Position numbers and translations under genes: made by a program. A stretch of DNA of 64,000 nucleotides from Hyphomicrobiales bacterium (lineage in GTDB: Bacteria > Pseudomonadota > Alphaproteobacteria > Rhizobiales > JACESI01). The notes under the pieces were generated by a model. It was not told the DNA's origin, did not search any database, and saw nothing but the letters and a program-made list of their open reading frames with translations. The DNA lies in contig JACESI010000005.1 in the NCBI GenBank assembly GCA_013911885.1, positions 1 through 64,000 on the forward strand, read 5' to 3'. Below are positions 8,151 to 16,709 of the stretch, piece after piece (within the stretch, counting starts at the first letter, position 1; every line of letters begins with the position of its first letter).

Positions 8151-8232
8151 AAGAAAAATGTTATTTTTCTTGCTGCGAAATGGTCGGAACTTTCTGCCGA
8201 CCGGCAGAAGCGGTGGGCAGATATTGCCGGGT
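8151..8232. promoter_or_regulatory. Inverted repeats in the flgF-fliL divergent region; possible FlbD site
   Basis: The 340-base gap between flgF and fliL holds two perfect inverted repeats: AAGAAAAAT-GTT-ATTTTTCTT (8151-8171) and TTCTGCCG-AC-CGGCAGAA (8192-8209). A further TTGCCGGG follows at about 8225-8232. CGGCA-rich elements about 100 bases upstream of a sigma-54 promoter recall the ftr sites bound by FlbD in Caulobacter. That reading is inference; the repeats themselves are plain. Confidence 0.4.
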
Positions 8233-8364
8233 TGGTCAGGATTCGTTAATGCATCGAAAGCATTCGTTAACTATTCGAGGAATACTGTCTTTACAGGGTA
8301 AGAATCGAGGGAATCGGGGTCGTTTCACGGCATCCGTCATCTCTCTCAGGGCTGGGTAGATGGA

Positions 8365-8871
8365 ATGGCGAACGAGGCAGTCAACAGCGACGACATGATG
8401 GACGACGGCGATCGCCGTCCGTCCGGCAAGAAGAAGCTCATCCTCATTGGTGTTGCGGCCCTTCTGGTGCTTGGCGGTGGCGGGGCCGGGGCCTATTTCT
8501 ATTTCCAGAATGCACCGCAGGCCAGTGCTGACGGAAATCCGCAGGAGGCGATCGCGCCGGTGGAGCCGGTCGTGTTCTTTGCTATGCCGGAAATCACCGT
8601 GAACCTCGAAAGCGTTGCCGGCCGCCAGCAATATCTCAAGCTTCGCGCCACGCTGGAGCTGCGTAACAATGAGGAAATCTCGGCTATCCAGCCGTTCATG
8701 CCGCGCGTGCTTGATGCGTTTCAGGTCTATCTGCGTGAACTTAGGACAACTGATCTTGAAGGATCAGCGGGCATTTTTCGCCTCAAGGAGGAATTGCAAC
8801 GCCGCATCAATGTTGCGGTTTATCCGGTGCAGATCCGCAAGGTCCTGTTTGAAGAAATCCTTATTCAGTAG
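8365..8871 (+). CDS. fliL: Flagellar basal body protein FliL
   Basis: FliL is a single-pass inner-membrane protein around the stator and rotor that supports motor torque. It has 168 residues: a short cytoplasmic N-terminus, one transmembrane helix (residues about 26-49, LILIGVAALLVLGGGGAGAY), an acidic linker, and a periplasmic stomatin-like domain with VVFFAMPEITVNLES and YLKLRATLELRNNEEI. The end VQIRKVLFEEILIQ matches the family. It starts ATGGCG at 8365 and is followed 23 bases later by fliM. First gene of a five-gene plus-strand flagellar unit. Confidence 0.95.
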   Translation: MANEAVNSDDMMDDGDRRPSGKKKLILIGVAALLVLGGGGAGAYFYFQNAPQASADGNPQEAIAPVEPVVFFAMPEITVNLESVAGRQQYLKLRATLELRNNEEISAIQPFMPRVLDAFQVYLRELRTTDLEGSAGIFRLKEELQRRINVAVYPVQIRKVLFEEILIQ

Positions 8872-8894
8872 ACATTAAAGGGCAGGCACCAGCC

Positions 8895-10058
8895 ATGGCC
8901 GATGACGATGATTTCGAAGATGACGATCTGGCCGCCGCCTGGGGCGAGGCCATGCAGGAGCAGGGTGTCAGCAATGCCGAGACCCTGACCGCCCAATGGG
9001 CAAGCATGATGGACGGAGGCGATGACGAAGGGGGCGCGCAAAACTCCGATCGTCTGATGACCCAGGACGAGATCGACAGCCTGATGGGCTTCCGTGTCGA
9101 TCAGATGCTGATGGCCGACCAGAGCGGCGTGCGTGCGCTGATCAGCTCGGCCCTGGTTTCCTATGAGCGTCTGCCGATGCTCGAAGTGGTCTTCAACCGG
9201 CTCGTGCGGCTGTCGACGACATCGCTGCGCAACCTCACATCGGACAATGTCGAAGTGTCGCTCGATTCGATTTCATCGGTCCGCTTCGGCGATTACCTCA
9301 ACTCGATCCCGCTTCCCGCCATCCTTTCCGTGTTTCGCGCCGAGGAATGGGACAATTTCGGCCTGATCACCACGGACTCGCCGCTGATTTACTCGATTGT
9401 CGACGTGCTTCTCGGCGGTGGCCGGGGCATGGGGGCAGCGCGTGTCGAGGGGCGGCCTTATACCGCAATCGAGCTCAGCCTTGTTCAGAAACTTGTCGAG
9501 CGCATTCTAAGCGATGCCGAACAAGCCTTTGAACCGGTCTCGCCGGTGCATTTCACCCTTGACCGGATGGAGACCAATCCCCGATTTGCGGCGCTTATCC
9601 GGCCTGCCAATGCCGCGGTTCTTGTCCGTTTCCGCATCGATATGGAAGATCGCGGTGGCAATATCGAATTTCTGCTTCCCTATGAGACGATAGAGCCGAT
9701 CCGGCATTTGCTCTTGCAGATGTTCGTGGGCGACAGGGTCGGGCGGGACCACCACTGGGAACAGCATCTGGCAACACAGACAAATGCCGCGGAAATCGTG
9801 GTTGACGCCGTTCTTTTCGAGAAAAAAGTGCCCCTTGAGCAGGTTCTTGACCTGAAAGTCGGCCAAACCCTTCTTTTGCGCAAAAATCCCAGCGATCCCG
9901 TTCTTTTGCGGGTCGGTCAGGTGACGATGAGCGAAGGCCAGATCGGGCGGATCAAGGACCGGATTTCGGTTCAGGTCACGCGTGGGCTGAAGCCACAGAA
10001 AATGACGATGGCGGGCTATGAGAAAGCGATCGCCGATATGGAGACGGACCGCAAATGA
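8895..10058 (+). CDS. fliM: Flagellar motor switch protein FliM
   Basis: Cytoplasmic C-ring protein that binds CheY-P and sets rotation direction. It has 387 residues. The CheY-binding segment MTQDEIDSLMGF lies at residues 55-66, behind an unusually long acidic leader (MADDDDFEDDDLAAAW onward); in enterobacteria it is at the very N-terminus. The CheC-like middle domain has RVEGRPYTAIELSLVQKLV, and the C-terminal surface-presentation domain has LEQVLDLKVGQTLLL. The stop overlaps the start of the next gene (ATGA), so the two are translationally coupled. An acidic N-terminal extension appears common in related alphaproteobacteria. Confidence 0.97.
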   Translation: MADDDDFEDDDLAAAWGEAMQEQGVSNAETLTAQWASMMDGGDDEGGAQNSDRLMTQDEIDSLMGFRVDQMLMADQSGVRALISSALVSYERLPMLEVVFNRLVRLSTTSLRNLTSDNVEVSLDSISSVRFGDYLNSIPLPAILSVFRAEEWDNFGLITTDSPLIYSIVDVLLGGGRGMGAARVEGRPYTAIELSLVQKLVERILSDAEQAFEPVSPVHFTLDRMETNPRFAALIRPANAAVLVRFRIDMEDRGGNIEFLLPYETIEPIRHLLLQMFVGDRVGRDHHWEQHLATQTNAAEIVVDAVLFEKKVPLEQVLDLKVGQTLLLRKNPSDPVLLRVGQVTMSEGQIGRIKDRISVQVTRGLKPQKMTMAGYEKAIADMETDRK

Positions 10059-10495
10059 CCCCTGGAATTCTGATCGAAGGTCTGGTGATCGTGCTCTTGA
10101 TGGCGACGATCTGGTACTGCATCGTTCTGAGCGGAAAGCTCAAGAAGCTCAAACTGGAGGAGTCGGCTCTGCGCTCGACCATCGCCGAGCTTCTGACGGC
10201 GACCGAACTTGCCGAGCGCGCTATTCGCGGCCTGAAGGTGACAGCGCATGAACACCAGAAGACCCTCGGTCTGCGCGTACGCGATGCCGAACGGCTCAAT
10301 CTCGAATTGCTCACGCGGCTCGAAGAAGGCGATCAGCTGATGCAGCGCCTGATTGCAATCACGCAGGCTGCACCGCTTCCTGCCGTCCGGCGCCAGCCCG
10401 CATCGCGGCCAACGGTTTCCAATCCGCGGGCGGTGAGCGAACTTGCCGCGGAAGCGACCGCGCGCATCAATGCCCTGCGCCGGGGAGGTGCATAG
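10055..10495 (+). CDS. DUF6468-type membrane protein; possible flagellar positioning protein PflI
   Basis: Protein of 146 residues with one N-terminal transmembrane helix (residues about 5-25, ILIEGLVIVLLMATIWYCIV). A long charged coiled coil follows (LRSTIAELLTATELAERAIR; AERLNLELLTRLEEGDQLMQ), then a tail rich in alanine, proline and arginine. The architecture and position immediately after fliM match a gene seen in many alphaproteobacterial flagellar operons. In Caulobacter a bitopic protein of this locus, PflI, is reported to help place the flagellum at the pole; equivalence here is inferred from place and shape. It overlaps fliM by four bases and abuts the next gene (TAG-ATG). Confidence 0.55.
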   Translation: MTPGILIEGLVIVLLMATIWYCIVLSGKLKKLKLEESALRSTIAELLTATELAERAIRGLKVTAHEHQKTLGLRVRDAERLNLELLTRLEEGDQLMQRLIAITQAAPLPAVRRQPASRPTVSNPRAVSELAAEATARINALRRGGA

Positions 10496-11224
10496 ATGCG
10501 TCTTCTGCAACTGCTTGCGCTCGCCGCTTTTGCGCTTCTGACCTTCAAGCTCATCGCTCTTGCAGCGAGCGGGGCGTTTGAGGGAATTGGCGTGCGCGAC
10601 GCAGCAGCGCAGACCACGGATGCAACCGCCAATGGGGCCAATGCTGCCGCAGACACCAAACAACCGGCACCTCCGACACCACCAGCACCATCAGCATCGC
10701 AGGAAGGTGCCGCGTCGCAGACCGCTGATGGCGGGAAAAAAGATGCGGAAGTGACCCGCCAATTTCCTGCTGACAATCGCCAGATCGGCATACCAGGGGA
10801 CAGCCGTTCGGCACTTCAGGCGCAGATTGGTGATCGTCGAGATGAACTTGAAAGGCGCGAACGGGACCTCAAACTGCGCGAGGAATTGCTTCAGGCAGCG
10901 GAGAAACGGCTTCAGTCGCAGATCACCAAGATCGAGGAATCTGAAAGTAGCGGCGGTGCAGCAAAAACGGCAAAGGAAAATGCGAAAGACCTCGTCACCA
11001 TTTATGAATCGATGAAACCGAAGGATGCGGCCCGCATCTTCAGCAGTCTCTCGATCGGTATTCTCTACAAGATCGCGACAGCGATGAATCCGCGCAAGCT
11101 GTCTGCCATCATCGCTGAGATGGATGTCAAGGCGGCTGAACGCCTGACCGTGGAACTCGCGGCGCAGGCTGCTCTGGGCGCTGATGACAAGGCACCCCGC
11201 GCGCTCACGAAAATAGGCGGGTAA
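10496..11224 (+). CDS. MotE-like flagellar protein (MgtE N-terminal-type domain)
   Basis: Protein of 242 residues: an N-terminal membrane anchor or signal (LLALAAFALLTFKLIALAAS), then a low-complexity Ala/Pro/Gln stretch to about residue 95. A coiled coil follows (DELERRERDLKLREELLQAA), and then an MgtE/FliG-like helical repeat, YESMKPKDAARIFSSLSIG and LSAIIAEMDVKAAERLTVEL. In rhizobia such proteins (MotE) are periplasmic chaperones of MotC. The same domain plan is widespread next to fliM in alphaproteobacteria without motC nearby, so the precise partner is uncertain. It starts directly after the preceding stop codon. Confidence 0.65.
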   Translation: MRLLQLLALAAFALLTFKLIALAASGAFEGIGVRDAAAQTTDATANGANAAADTKQPAPPTPPAPSASQEGAASQTADGGKKDAEVTRQFPADNRQIGIPGDSRSALQAQIGDRRDELERRERDLKLREELLQAAEKRLQSQITKIEESESSGGAAKTAKENAKDLVTIYESMKPKDAARIFSSLSIGILYKIATAMNPRKLSAIIAEMDVKAAERLTVELAAQAALGADDKAPRALTKIGG

Positions 11225-11262
11225 TCGGCCATTAACATACGACTGATACCCTGTCTGTCTTA

Positions 11263-14200
11263 ATGCTGGAACATGGCGTCTGGATTGTGGTGTATCAAAA
11301 AAACAGCCTTGTGCGATGTTTCGCGGGGAAAGGCCATGGTCTTCTGAGGCTGTGCCTTTTTATGCTGTTCGCGCTTGCGTTCTCGCACGCCCTCCATGCG
11401 CAGGAAGCGCTGGTTCCTGAATTCAGGGCGGACACAAGCCGGGGTTTCGGACGGCTTGAGATCACCCTTCCCGGGCGCACGAAATTCATAGACTACAAAC
11501 TTACGACCGAGGACAATGTTCTCGTGCTCCGACTGGGCGAGCCGATCACGGTTGATCTCCAGCGCGAGACCATTCCGCTTCAGAATTATATTCTGGTCTC
11601 CCGCCAGGATCCCGAGGGCAATGTGCTGCGTTTCGCGCTTGCCGCAGGTGTCCGGGTCAACACGCTAACGGCGGGGGAGCATCTCTTTCTTGATTTTCTG
11701 CCGAACAGCTGGCGCGCCGAAAATCCGTCGATTCCGCTGGAGATCGTAGACAAGCTCGAAAAACGCGCTGAAGACGCCCTTCAGCTGGCTGAACAGAATG
11801 CCGTGGCTGCCAAGGAGCAAAAGGAACGTGCGGAGCTCAAGATCAGGATTGGGCGCAATCAGACCTTCACCCGGCTTGTGTTCAACTGGAACGTGCCCTT
11901 CAAGACGACGTTCCAGCGCCAGGGCAATATTGCAACACTCGAATTCGACCGTCCATCGGATTTTGATTTTGGCTCCCTCAATTCAGATCTGCCGAGCCTT
12001 GTGCGCAAAATCAGCGGAACGACGGAAGATGGCAAGACGACGGTCTCGGTGGTGTTGCACAAATCGGCACAGGCACGCTCTTATCTCGATGGCAACGAGT
12101 ATATCGTCGATCTGACGAATGACGAACTCCTCGACAAGAACATTGCCGGTTCTGCTCCCTTTGTGATCGGCGGGCTACCAGAGCTGCCTAAGAATGTTCA
12201 GGACGTATCAAATACCGTCGATCAGGCAGGCAGCGAACGGGCACTTGCTGAAATACCGCAATCGCCGGTCAACCCGGTTCCTGTTGCAGACGCCGCCAAA
12301 CCTGCTGGTGATGACGCCAAGCCTCTTGCGGCGGCGGCCGAGGCAGAAAAGGTGCAAGCAACGCCGGTCACAAAGAAAGACCGGGAGGCGACGGCACCGG
12401 ATAAAGCAAATTCGCCGAAGCCGGACAGCGAACCGAGCCGTATCACGCCCGAGACGGTCGACGAAGCAACGAAGAAAATTCAAGGATTGAGTACGGTCGA
12501 TGCGAGCATCAATGAGGCGCATGATTCTATCCGTCTCATCTTCCCGTTCGAGAAGAAAACACCATCGGCAGTTTTCCGTCGTGGAAAATCGGTGTGGATG
12601 GTCTTCAAGACCGATGATGTTCTTGATATTTCATCAATCCAGGGACTTGAAGGTAATTTTGTGCATCTTGCGGAGGTCATCGAGAATGGGCCTTTCAAGG
12701 CGGTTCGCCTTTTGCTTTCGAGCGTGCAGCTTGCTTCTGCCGCCGTTGATGACAATTCGTGGGTGATCTCAATCGGCAATTCCGTCATTCGCGCTTCCGA
12801 GCCGTTGACTGTGAGCCGCAAGCTTGGCGAACATGGCTTCTATCTGAATGTGCCGCTGACCTCGGTCGCGGGCGAGGTGGTGTTTCAGGACCCGTCGGTT
12901 GGCGACAATATCCACGTTCTGGTTGCGGATGCGCCATCGCGCGGCCTTGTCCGCAAGCAGGATTTCGTGATGCTGACGATCCTTCCTTCAACCCATGCCC
13001 TCGCCTTCGTGCCGGTCGATAGCTCGATCTGGACCCGCATTGGGGAAGAGGGTGTCGCGATCGAAAGCAGCAAGCAGCTCAATCTTTCTGCGGTAAAAGG
13101 TTTGCGCGCCTCGGCAAGCGGCAAGGCCACAACCGATGAATGGTATGATTTTCCACTCGAGATTACCGCGAATGATATCGCTCCGGCGGCAGAATTCGCC
13201 GAACGCGAGCGCGGCCTTGTCAACGATATTGTCAATGCTCCAGACGATTTGCGCGCCGAGCGCTACGTTGATCTCGCTAAGTTTTACGTAGCGAACGGCT
13301 TCGGTCCGGAGGGCCTTGCCGCCCTTGGTCGGGCGCTCCTTGAACAGCCTCTTCTCGGCAACAAAAGGCTCTACGTTCTGACAAAAGCAGTGGCGGAACT
13401 CGAACTTGGTCGTTATGAGGACACGCTCAAGACGCTTTCTGGCGAGGCTTATGCCAAGGATCAGGATGCCGCCATCTGGCGGACCATTGCTGCACGCGGA
13501 AACGGCGATTGGCCGCTCGCGCTCAGCAGTGCGGCACTAGGGCGAAATAAGCTCGCCGCTTATAGCGAGGAAACCCAACAGGATTTTTTTCTCGCCGCCG
13601 CTGAGGCGGCGTTGAACCTGAAAGACCTCAACAGCGCAAAGAACTACCTGACCAGCCTTATCCTTCGCAACGCCTCCGAATATTACAGGGGGCGTTATGA
13701 GATTTTACAGGGCAAACTCGCCGTGGAGGAGGGTCGTCTTGAAGATGCCCGTTTCTTTTTTGACCGGGCGAGAAAAATCGACGATATAAGGATCGAGGCG
13801 GCCGCGCGGCTGAGCCTGATCATGCTCGATCATGATACGGGCGCAGTCGACAACAAGACCACGATTGAGGAATTTGAACGCTTCGTCGCGATCTGGCGTA
13901 ACGATGATCTCGAACTTCTGGCCCTGCGTGCGCTTTCTCAGGCTCTCATCGAGGAAAAAGAGTATCGCCGGGCATTTCAGACCGTTCAGACAGCAACGAT
14001 TTCCAACAATGATTCGCCGATTACCCGAGCGCTTCAGGACGATATGAAGGGCGTTTTCGTCGATCTGTTCCAAGAGGGCAAGGCGGACAGTCTGCCGCCA
14101 ATCGAGGCACTCAGCCTTTTTTATGATTTCCGCCACCTTTCGCCGATTGGCCGGGTTGGTGATGAGATCGTGCGCTATCTGTCACGGCGACTGATCGACC

Positions 14201-14862
14201 TTGATCTTCTGCCACAGGCAGCAGAGCTTCTGACGCATCAGGTTGAAAAGCGCCTTCGCGGCGTTGCGCGCGCGCGCGTGGCTGCCGATCTCGCCGTCGT
14301 AGAGCTTCTGGATCACAAGCCGCACCGTGCGCTGACGACGCTGCACAAATCCCGCGTTGCCGGGCTTCCCATCGCGCTTGATCGCCAGCGCCGCCTGGTC
14401 GAAGCCTATGCGCTTTCCGAGGTCGGCAAACATGACATCGCGCTCGAACTGCTGGACCGTCTCGACGGGGAGGATGTTGAACGGCTGAGGGCGAATATCA
14501 ACTGGGATGCACGGCGATGGGCTGTGGCTGGCGAACTGCTTGAAAAGACCCATAGCGGGCGCTGGGCCGATATCGAACCGCTGGATTCCCACGTGCGTCT
14601 CGATATCCTGCGTGCGGCCATCGCGTATTCTCTCGCCAAGGACGATTTCGCGCTCAACCGGCTCGTTCAGAAATTTGGGCAGAAAATGTCCGAAAGCAGC
14701 GATTCCGCGGTCTTCCAGGTGTTGACGCAGCCGCTTGACGAGCAGAATTTCGACCGCGACGTCGCCGTCGACAGCATTCTCAATATTGGTACGGTGGATT
14801 CCTTCCTCAGGGACTATCGCAAGCGCTATCTGACGAGCGGGGGCGTATCGACTGAAAGCTGA
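11263..14862 (+). CDS. Large exported TPR protein of the flagellar operon
   Basis: Protein of 1199 residues, last in the fliL-fliM unit. Likely signal sequence around residues 27-47 (LCLFMLFALAFSHALHAQEA). Two beta-rich AMIN-like segments follow (about 50-150 and 195-290; EFRADTSRGFGRLEITLPG and RIGRNQTFTRLVFNWNVPF), then a charged, Pro/Ala-rich linker (about 320-405) and a third beta-rich segment (about 410-520, DSIRLIFPFEKKTPSAVF). From about 660 to the end it is helical with tetratricopeptide-like repeats. Similar long proteins lie at this locus in other alphaproteobacteria; I know of no firm function. AMIN domains bind peptidoglycan, so a periplasmic scaffold role is plausible. The start is uncertain: no clear ribosome site before 11263. 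Confidence 0.75.
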   Translation: MLEHGVWIVVYQKNSLVRCFAGKGHGLLRLCLFMLFALAFSHALHAQEALVPEFRADTSRGFGRLEITLPGRTKFIDYKLTTEDNVLVLRLGEPITVDLQRETIPLQNYILVSRQDPEGNVLRFALAAGVRVNTLTAGEHLFLDFLPNSWRAENPSIPLEIVDKLEKRAEDALQLAEQNAVAAKEQKERAELKIRIGRNQTFTRLVFNWNVPFKTTFQRQGNIATLEFDRPSDFDFGSLNSDLPSLVRKISGTTEDGKTTVSVVLHKSAQARSYLDGNEYIVDLTNDELLDKNIAGSAPFVIGGLPELPKNVQDVSNTVDQAGSERALAEIPQSPVNPVPVADAAKPAGDDAKPLAAAAEAEKVQATPVTKKDREATAPDKANSPKPDSEPSRITPETVDEATKKIQGLSTVDASINEAHDSIRLIFPFEKKTPSAVFRRGKSVWMVFKTDDVLDISSIQGLEGNFVHLAEVIENGPFKAVRLLLSSVQLASAAVDDNSWVISIGNSVIRASEPLTVSRKLGEHGFYLNVPLTSVAGEVVFQDPSVGDNIHVLVADAPSRGLVRKQDFVMLTILPSTHALAFVPVDSSIWTRIGEEGVAIESSKQLNLSAVKGLRASASGKATTDEWYDFPLEITANDIAPAAEFAERERGLVNDIVNAPDDLRAERYVDLAKFYVANGFGPEGLAALGRALLEQPLLGNKRLYVLTKAVAELELGRYEDTLKTLSGEAYAKDQDAAIWRTIAARGNGDWPLALSSAALGRNKLAAYSEETQQDFFLAAAEAALNLKDLNSAKNYLTSLILRNASEYYRGRYEILQGKLAVEEGRLEDARFFFDRARKIDDIRIEAAARLSLIMLDHDTGAVDNKTTIEEFERFVAIWRNDDLELLALRALSQALIEEKEYRRAFQTVQTATISNNDSPITRALQDDMKGVFVDLFQEGKADSLPPIEALSLFYDFRHLSPIGRVGDEIVRYLSRRLIDLDLLPQAAELLTHQVEKRLRGVARARVAADLAVVELLDHKPHRALTTLHKSRVAGLPIALDRQRRLVEAYALSEVGKHDIALELLDRLDGEDVERLRANINWDARRWAVAGELLEKTHSGRWADIEPLDSHVRLDILRAAIAYSLAKDDFALNRLVQKFGQKMSESSDSAVFQVLTQPLDEQNFDRDVAVDSILNIGTVDSFLRDYRKRYLTSGGVSTES

Positions 14863-14866
14863 GCGA

Positions 14867-15712
14867 TCACGAACCGAAGCTCTTGACGAGACTGCCCGCA
14901 ACAAGGTGCCAGCCATCCACCAGCACGAAAAAGATCAGCTTGAACGGCAGGGAGATGACGATCGGCGGCAGCATCATCATACCCATGGACATCAGGATCG
15001 AGGCGATCACGAGATCAATGATCACGAAGGGGAGATAAAGCAGGAAGCCAATCTCGAAGGCGCGCTTGAGTTCGCTGATCATGAAAGCTGGAATGAGTAT
15101 TCTGAGTTCGACGTCCTCGACCGTATCGGGGATCGGCTGCCCGCTGAGTTCCTGAAACAGGGCAAGGTCCTTTTCCCGGACATGTCCCCGCATGAAGGCA
15201 TGAAACGGTTTGGCGGAAAGGGTGAAGGCCTCGTCCAACTCGATCTCTTCGTTGATCAGCGGCTCAATCCCGGTGCGATAGGCCTCTTCCAGGGTCGGCA
15301 TCATGATGAAACTTGTCAGAAACAGCGCAAGGCCGATCATCACTGAGTTTGGCGGGGCCGTCTGAAGACCAATGGCCGAGCGCAGAAGCGAGAGCACGAC
15401 CACGATCCGCGTGAAGGAGGTGACCATCACCAGGATCGAGGGAGCAAGGCTCAGAACCGTGACGAGGGCGACGATTTGAACCGCGCGTTCGGTAACTGAT
15501 GTGCCTTCGGCAAAATCGATTGTCACGCCCTGAGCAAGCGCATGGAACGGCAAAAAGGCGAGGAGACCGGAAACCGCGGCAAAAACAAACGCCGCGCGAC
15601 AAATGCGGGATCTGGAGGGCGTCAATCGATCCGGAAATACTCGGAAAAAGGCGCGCCTTATCCCGGTCTGCGACCGGCTCCACCGCGTGCTCGGACACGG
15701 CGGGTTATGCAT
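14867..15712 (-). CDS. fliP: Flagellar type III export gate protein FliP
   Basis: Core subunit of the FliPQR export gate in the inner membrane. It has 281 residues against a usual 240-250, because of a long arginine-rich N-terminal stretch before the signal peptide core AAFVFAAVSGLLAFLPFHAL. The true start may be the internal TTG before TPSRSRICRAAF. Signatures are clear: VLSLAPSILVMVTSFTRIVV, RSAIGLQTAPPNSVMIGLAL, FMISELKRAFEIGFLLYLPF and SMGMMMLPPIVISLPFKLIF. It starts 6 bases after the fliO stop. Its end lies 4 bases from the end of the convergent TPR gene. Confidence 0.97.
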   Translation of the reverse strand: MHNPPCPSTRWSRSQTGIRRAFFRVFPDRLTPSRSRICRAAFVFAAVSGLLAFLPFHALAQGVTIDFAEGTSVTERAVQIVALVTVLSLAPSILVMVTSFTRIVVVLSLLRSAIGLQTAPPNSVMIGLALFLTSFIMMPTLEEAYRTGIEPLINEEIELDEAFTLSAKPFHAFMRGHVREKDLALFQELSGQPIPDTVEDVELRILIPAFMISELKRAFEIGFLLYLPFVIIDLVIASILMSMGMMMLPPIVISLPFKLIFFVLVDGWHLVAGSLVKSFGS

Positions 15713-15718
15713 GTTGGT

Positions 15719-16459
15719 TCAGTCTCCAGCTAATTGGTCAAGCAGGCGGTTCATATCCTGATCGATCCTAGCTGAGTCGTAAGGCGCGGCGGTAGGGTTG
15801 TTGGCAACTGATCCACTGGTTGCTGAAACCGATGGGACGATGACGGCTGCTGCAACCGGAGTGCTCGCCACTGCTGCCGGGACGGCACTTGCAACAACAG
15901 GCGTGGCGTTAGGGGCAGGGGGCGCTGATGCGGGAGCGGGTGCTGACCCATATGTGGGTACTGGTGCAGGAGTGGGAGCGGGAGGCGCGCTTCTGGTCTC
16001 TGTAAGCGATTGCCTTGGCTCGGATGGCTTCGCGATGGGTGCTGTTGTTGGCAGAGGCGCCTCAATGGCGGGGCGCTGGGCTGCTGCGGCGGTGGCAAGG
16101 GCAGGCGCAGGTTGCGGCTGTTGCGGCTGCGCTGTCATGCGCGGTGCAGGCGCCCGCGCCGGATCAGCTTGACGACGGACGATGTTATGCTCGACGACGA
16201 CATCATTTTCGCCGCCGATCAGAATAAGGTGCTCCACATCATCGCGGCGGACGAGGACAAGGCGGCGTTTACCCTCGAGCGTCGCCGCTTCGACGATTGA
16301 AAGTCGGTTGCGCTGGCCGCCATGCAGGGCGCCACTGCGCATGGCTTTGATGAGACGGAAAAACAGGGCAATCAGGATCAGGACAACCACAAGCGCGATG
16401 CCGAAGCTCGCATAGGGTGCCACAGCTTCGCCAACATTTGTATTCAGCCATTCAGTCAT
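15719..16459 (-). CDS. fliO: Flagellar biosynthesis protein FliO with long Ala/Pro tail
   Basis: FliO helps assemble the FliP ring of the export gate. The protein is 246 residues from ATG 16459. Residues about 14-37 form a transmembrane helix (ASFGIALVVVLILIALFFRL). The conserved cytoplasmic domain RLSIVEAATLEGKRRLVLVR and DDVEHLILIGGENDVVVEHN follows. The last 150 residues are a low-complexity Pro/Ala/Thr-rich tail (APAPASAPPAPNATPV for example), probably disordered. The frame extends seven codons upstream to a TTG, but the ATG start is preferred. fliO and fliP form a two-gene unit facing the fliL-fliM genes. Confidence 0.88.
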   Translation of the reverse strand: MTEWLNTNVGEAVAPYASFGIALVVVLILIALFFRLIKAMRSGALHGGQRNRLSIVEAATLEGKRRLVLVRRDDVEHLILIGGENDVVVEHNIVRRQADPARAPAPRMTAQPQQPQPAPALATAAAAQRPAIEAPLPTTAPIAKPSEPRQSLTETRSAPPAPTPAPVPTYGSAPAPASAPPAPNATPVVASAVPAAVASTPVAAAVIVPSVSATSGSVANNPTAAPYDSARIDQDMNRLLDQLAGD

Positions 16460-16709
16460 CGTGAAAACCCGGTGAGTCAAAATTCATTGAAACAGCCCAT
16501 GGAAACGCCGCGCTCAAGACCGTTACGCCGTCTGGACTGCGGAATTTAGCCTCGATATCGGGGGCTCCTACAAGACACCCCGGCAGAAAGATCGCGCGAT
16601 GCGGCTATTCTTTGAGAGAGTGTTGCCTTTTTGCCGTCGTATCCATCGACCCGATGCCTAGACCGCGCGCCGGCGGGCGGATTTTGGCTCTCTCTTCTCT
16701 GGCAGGCTT

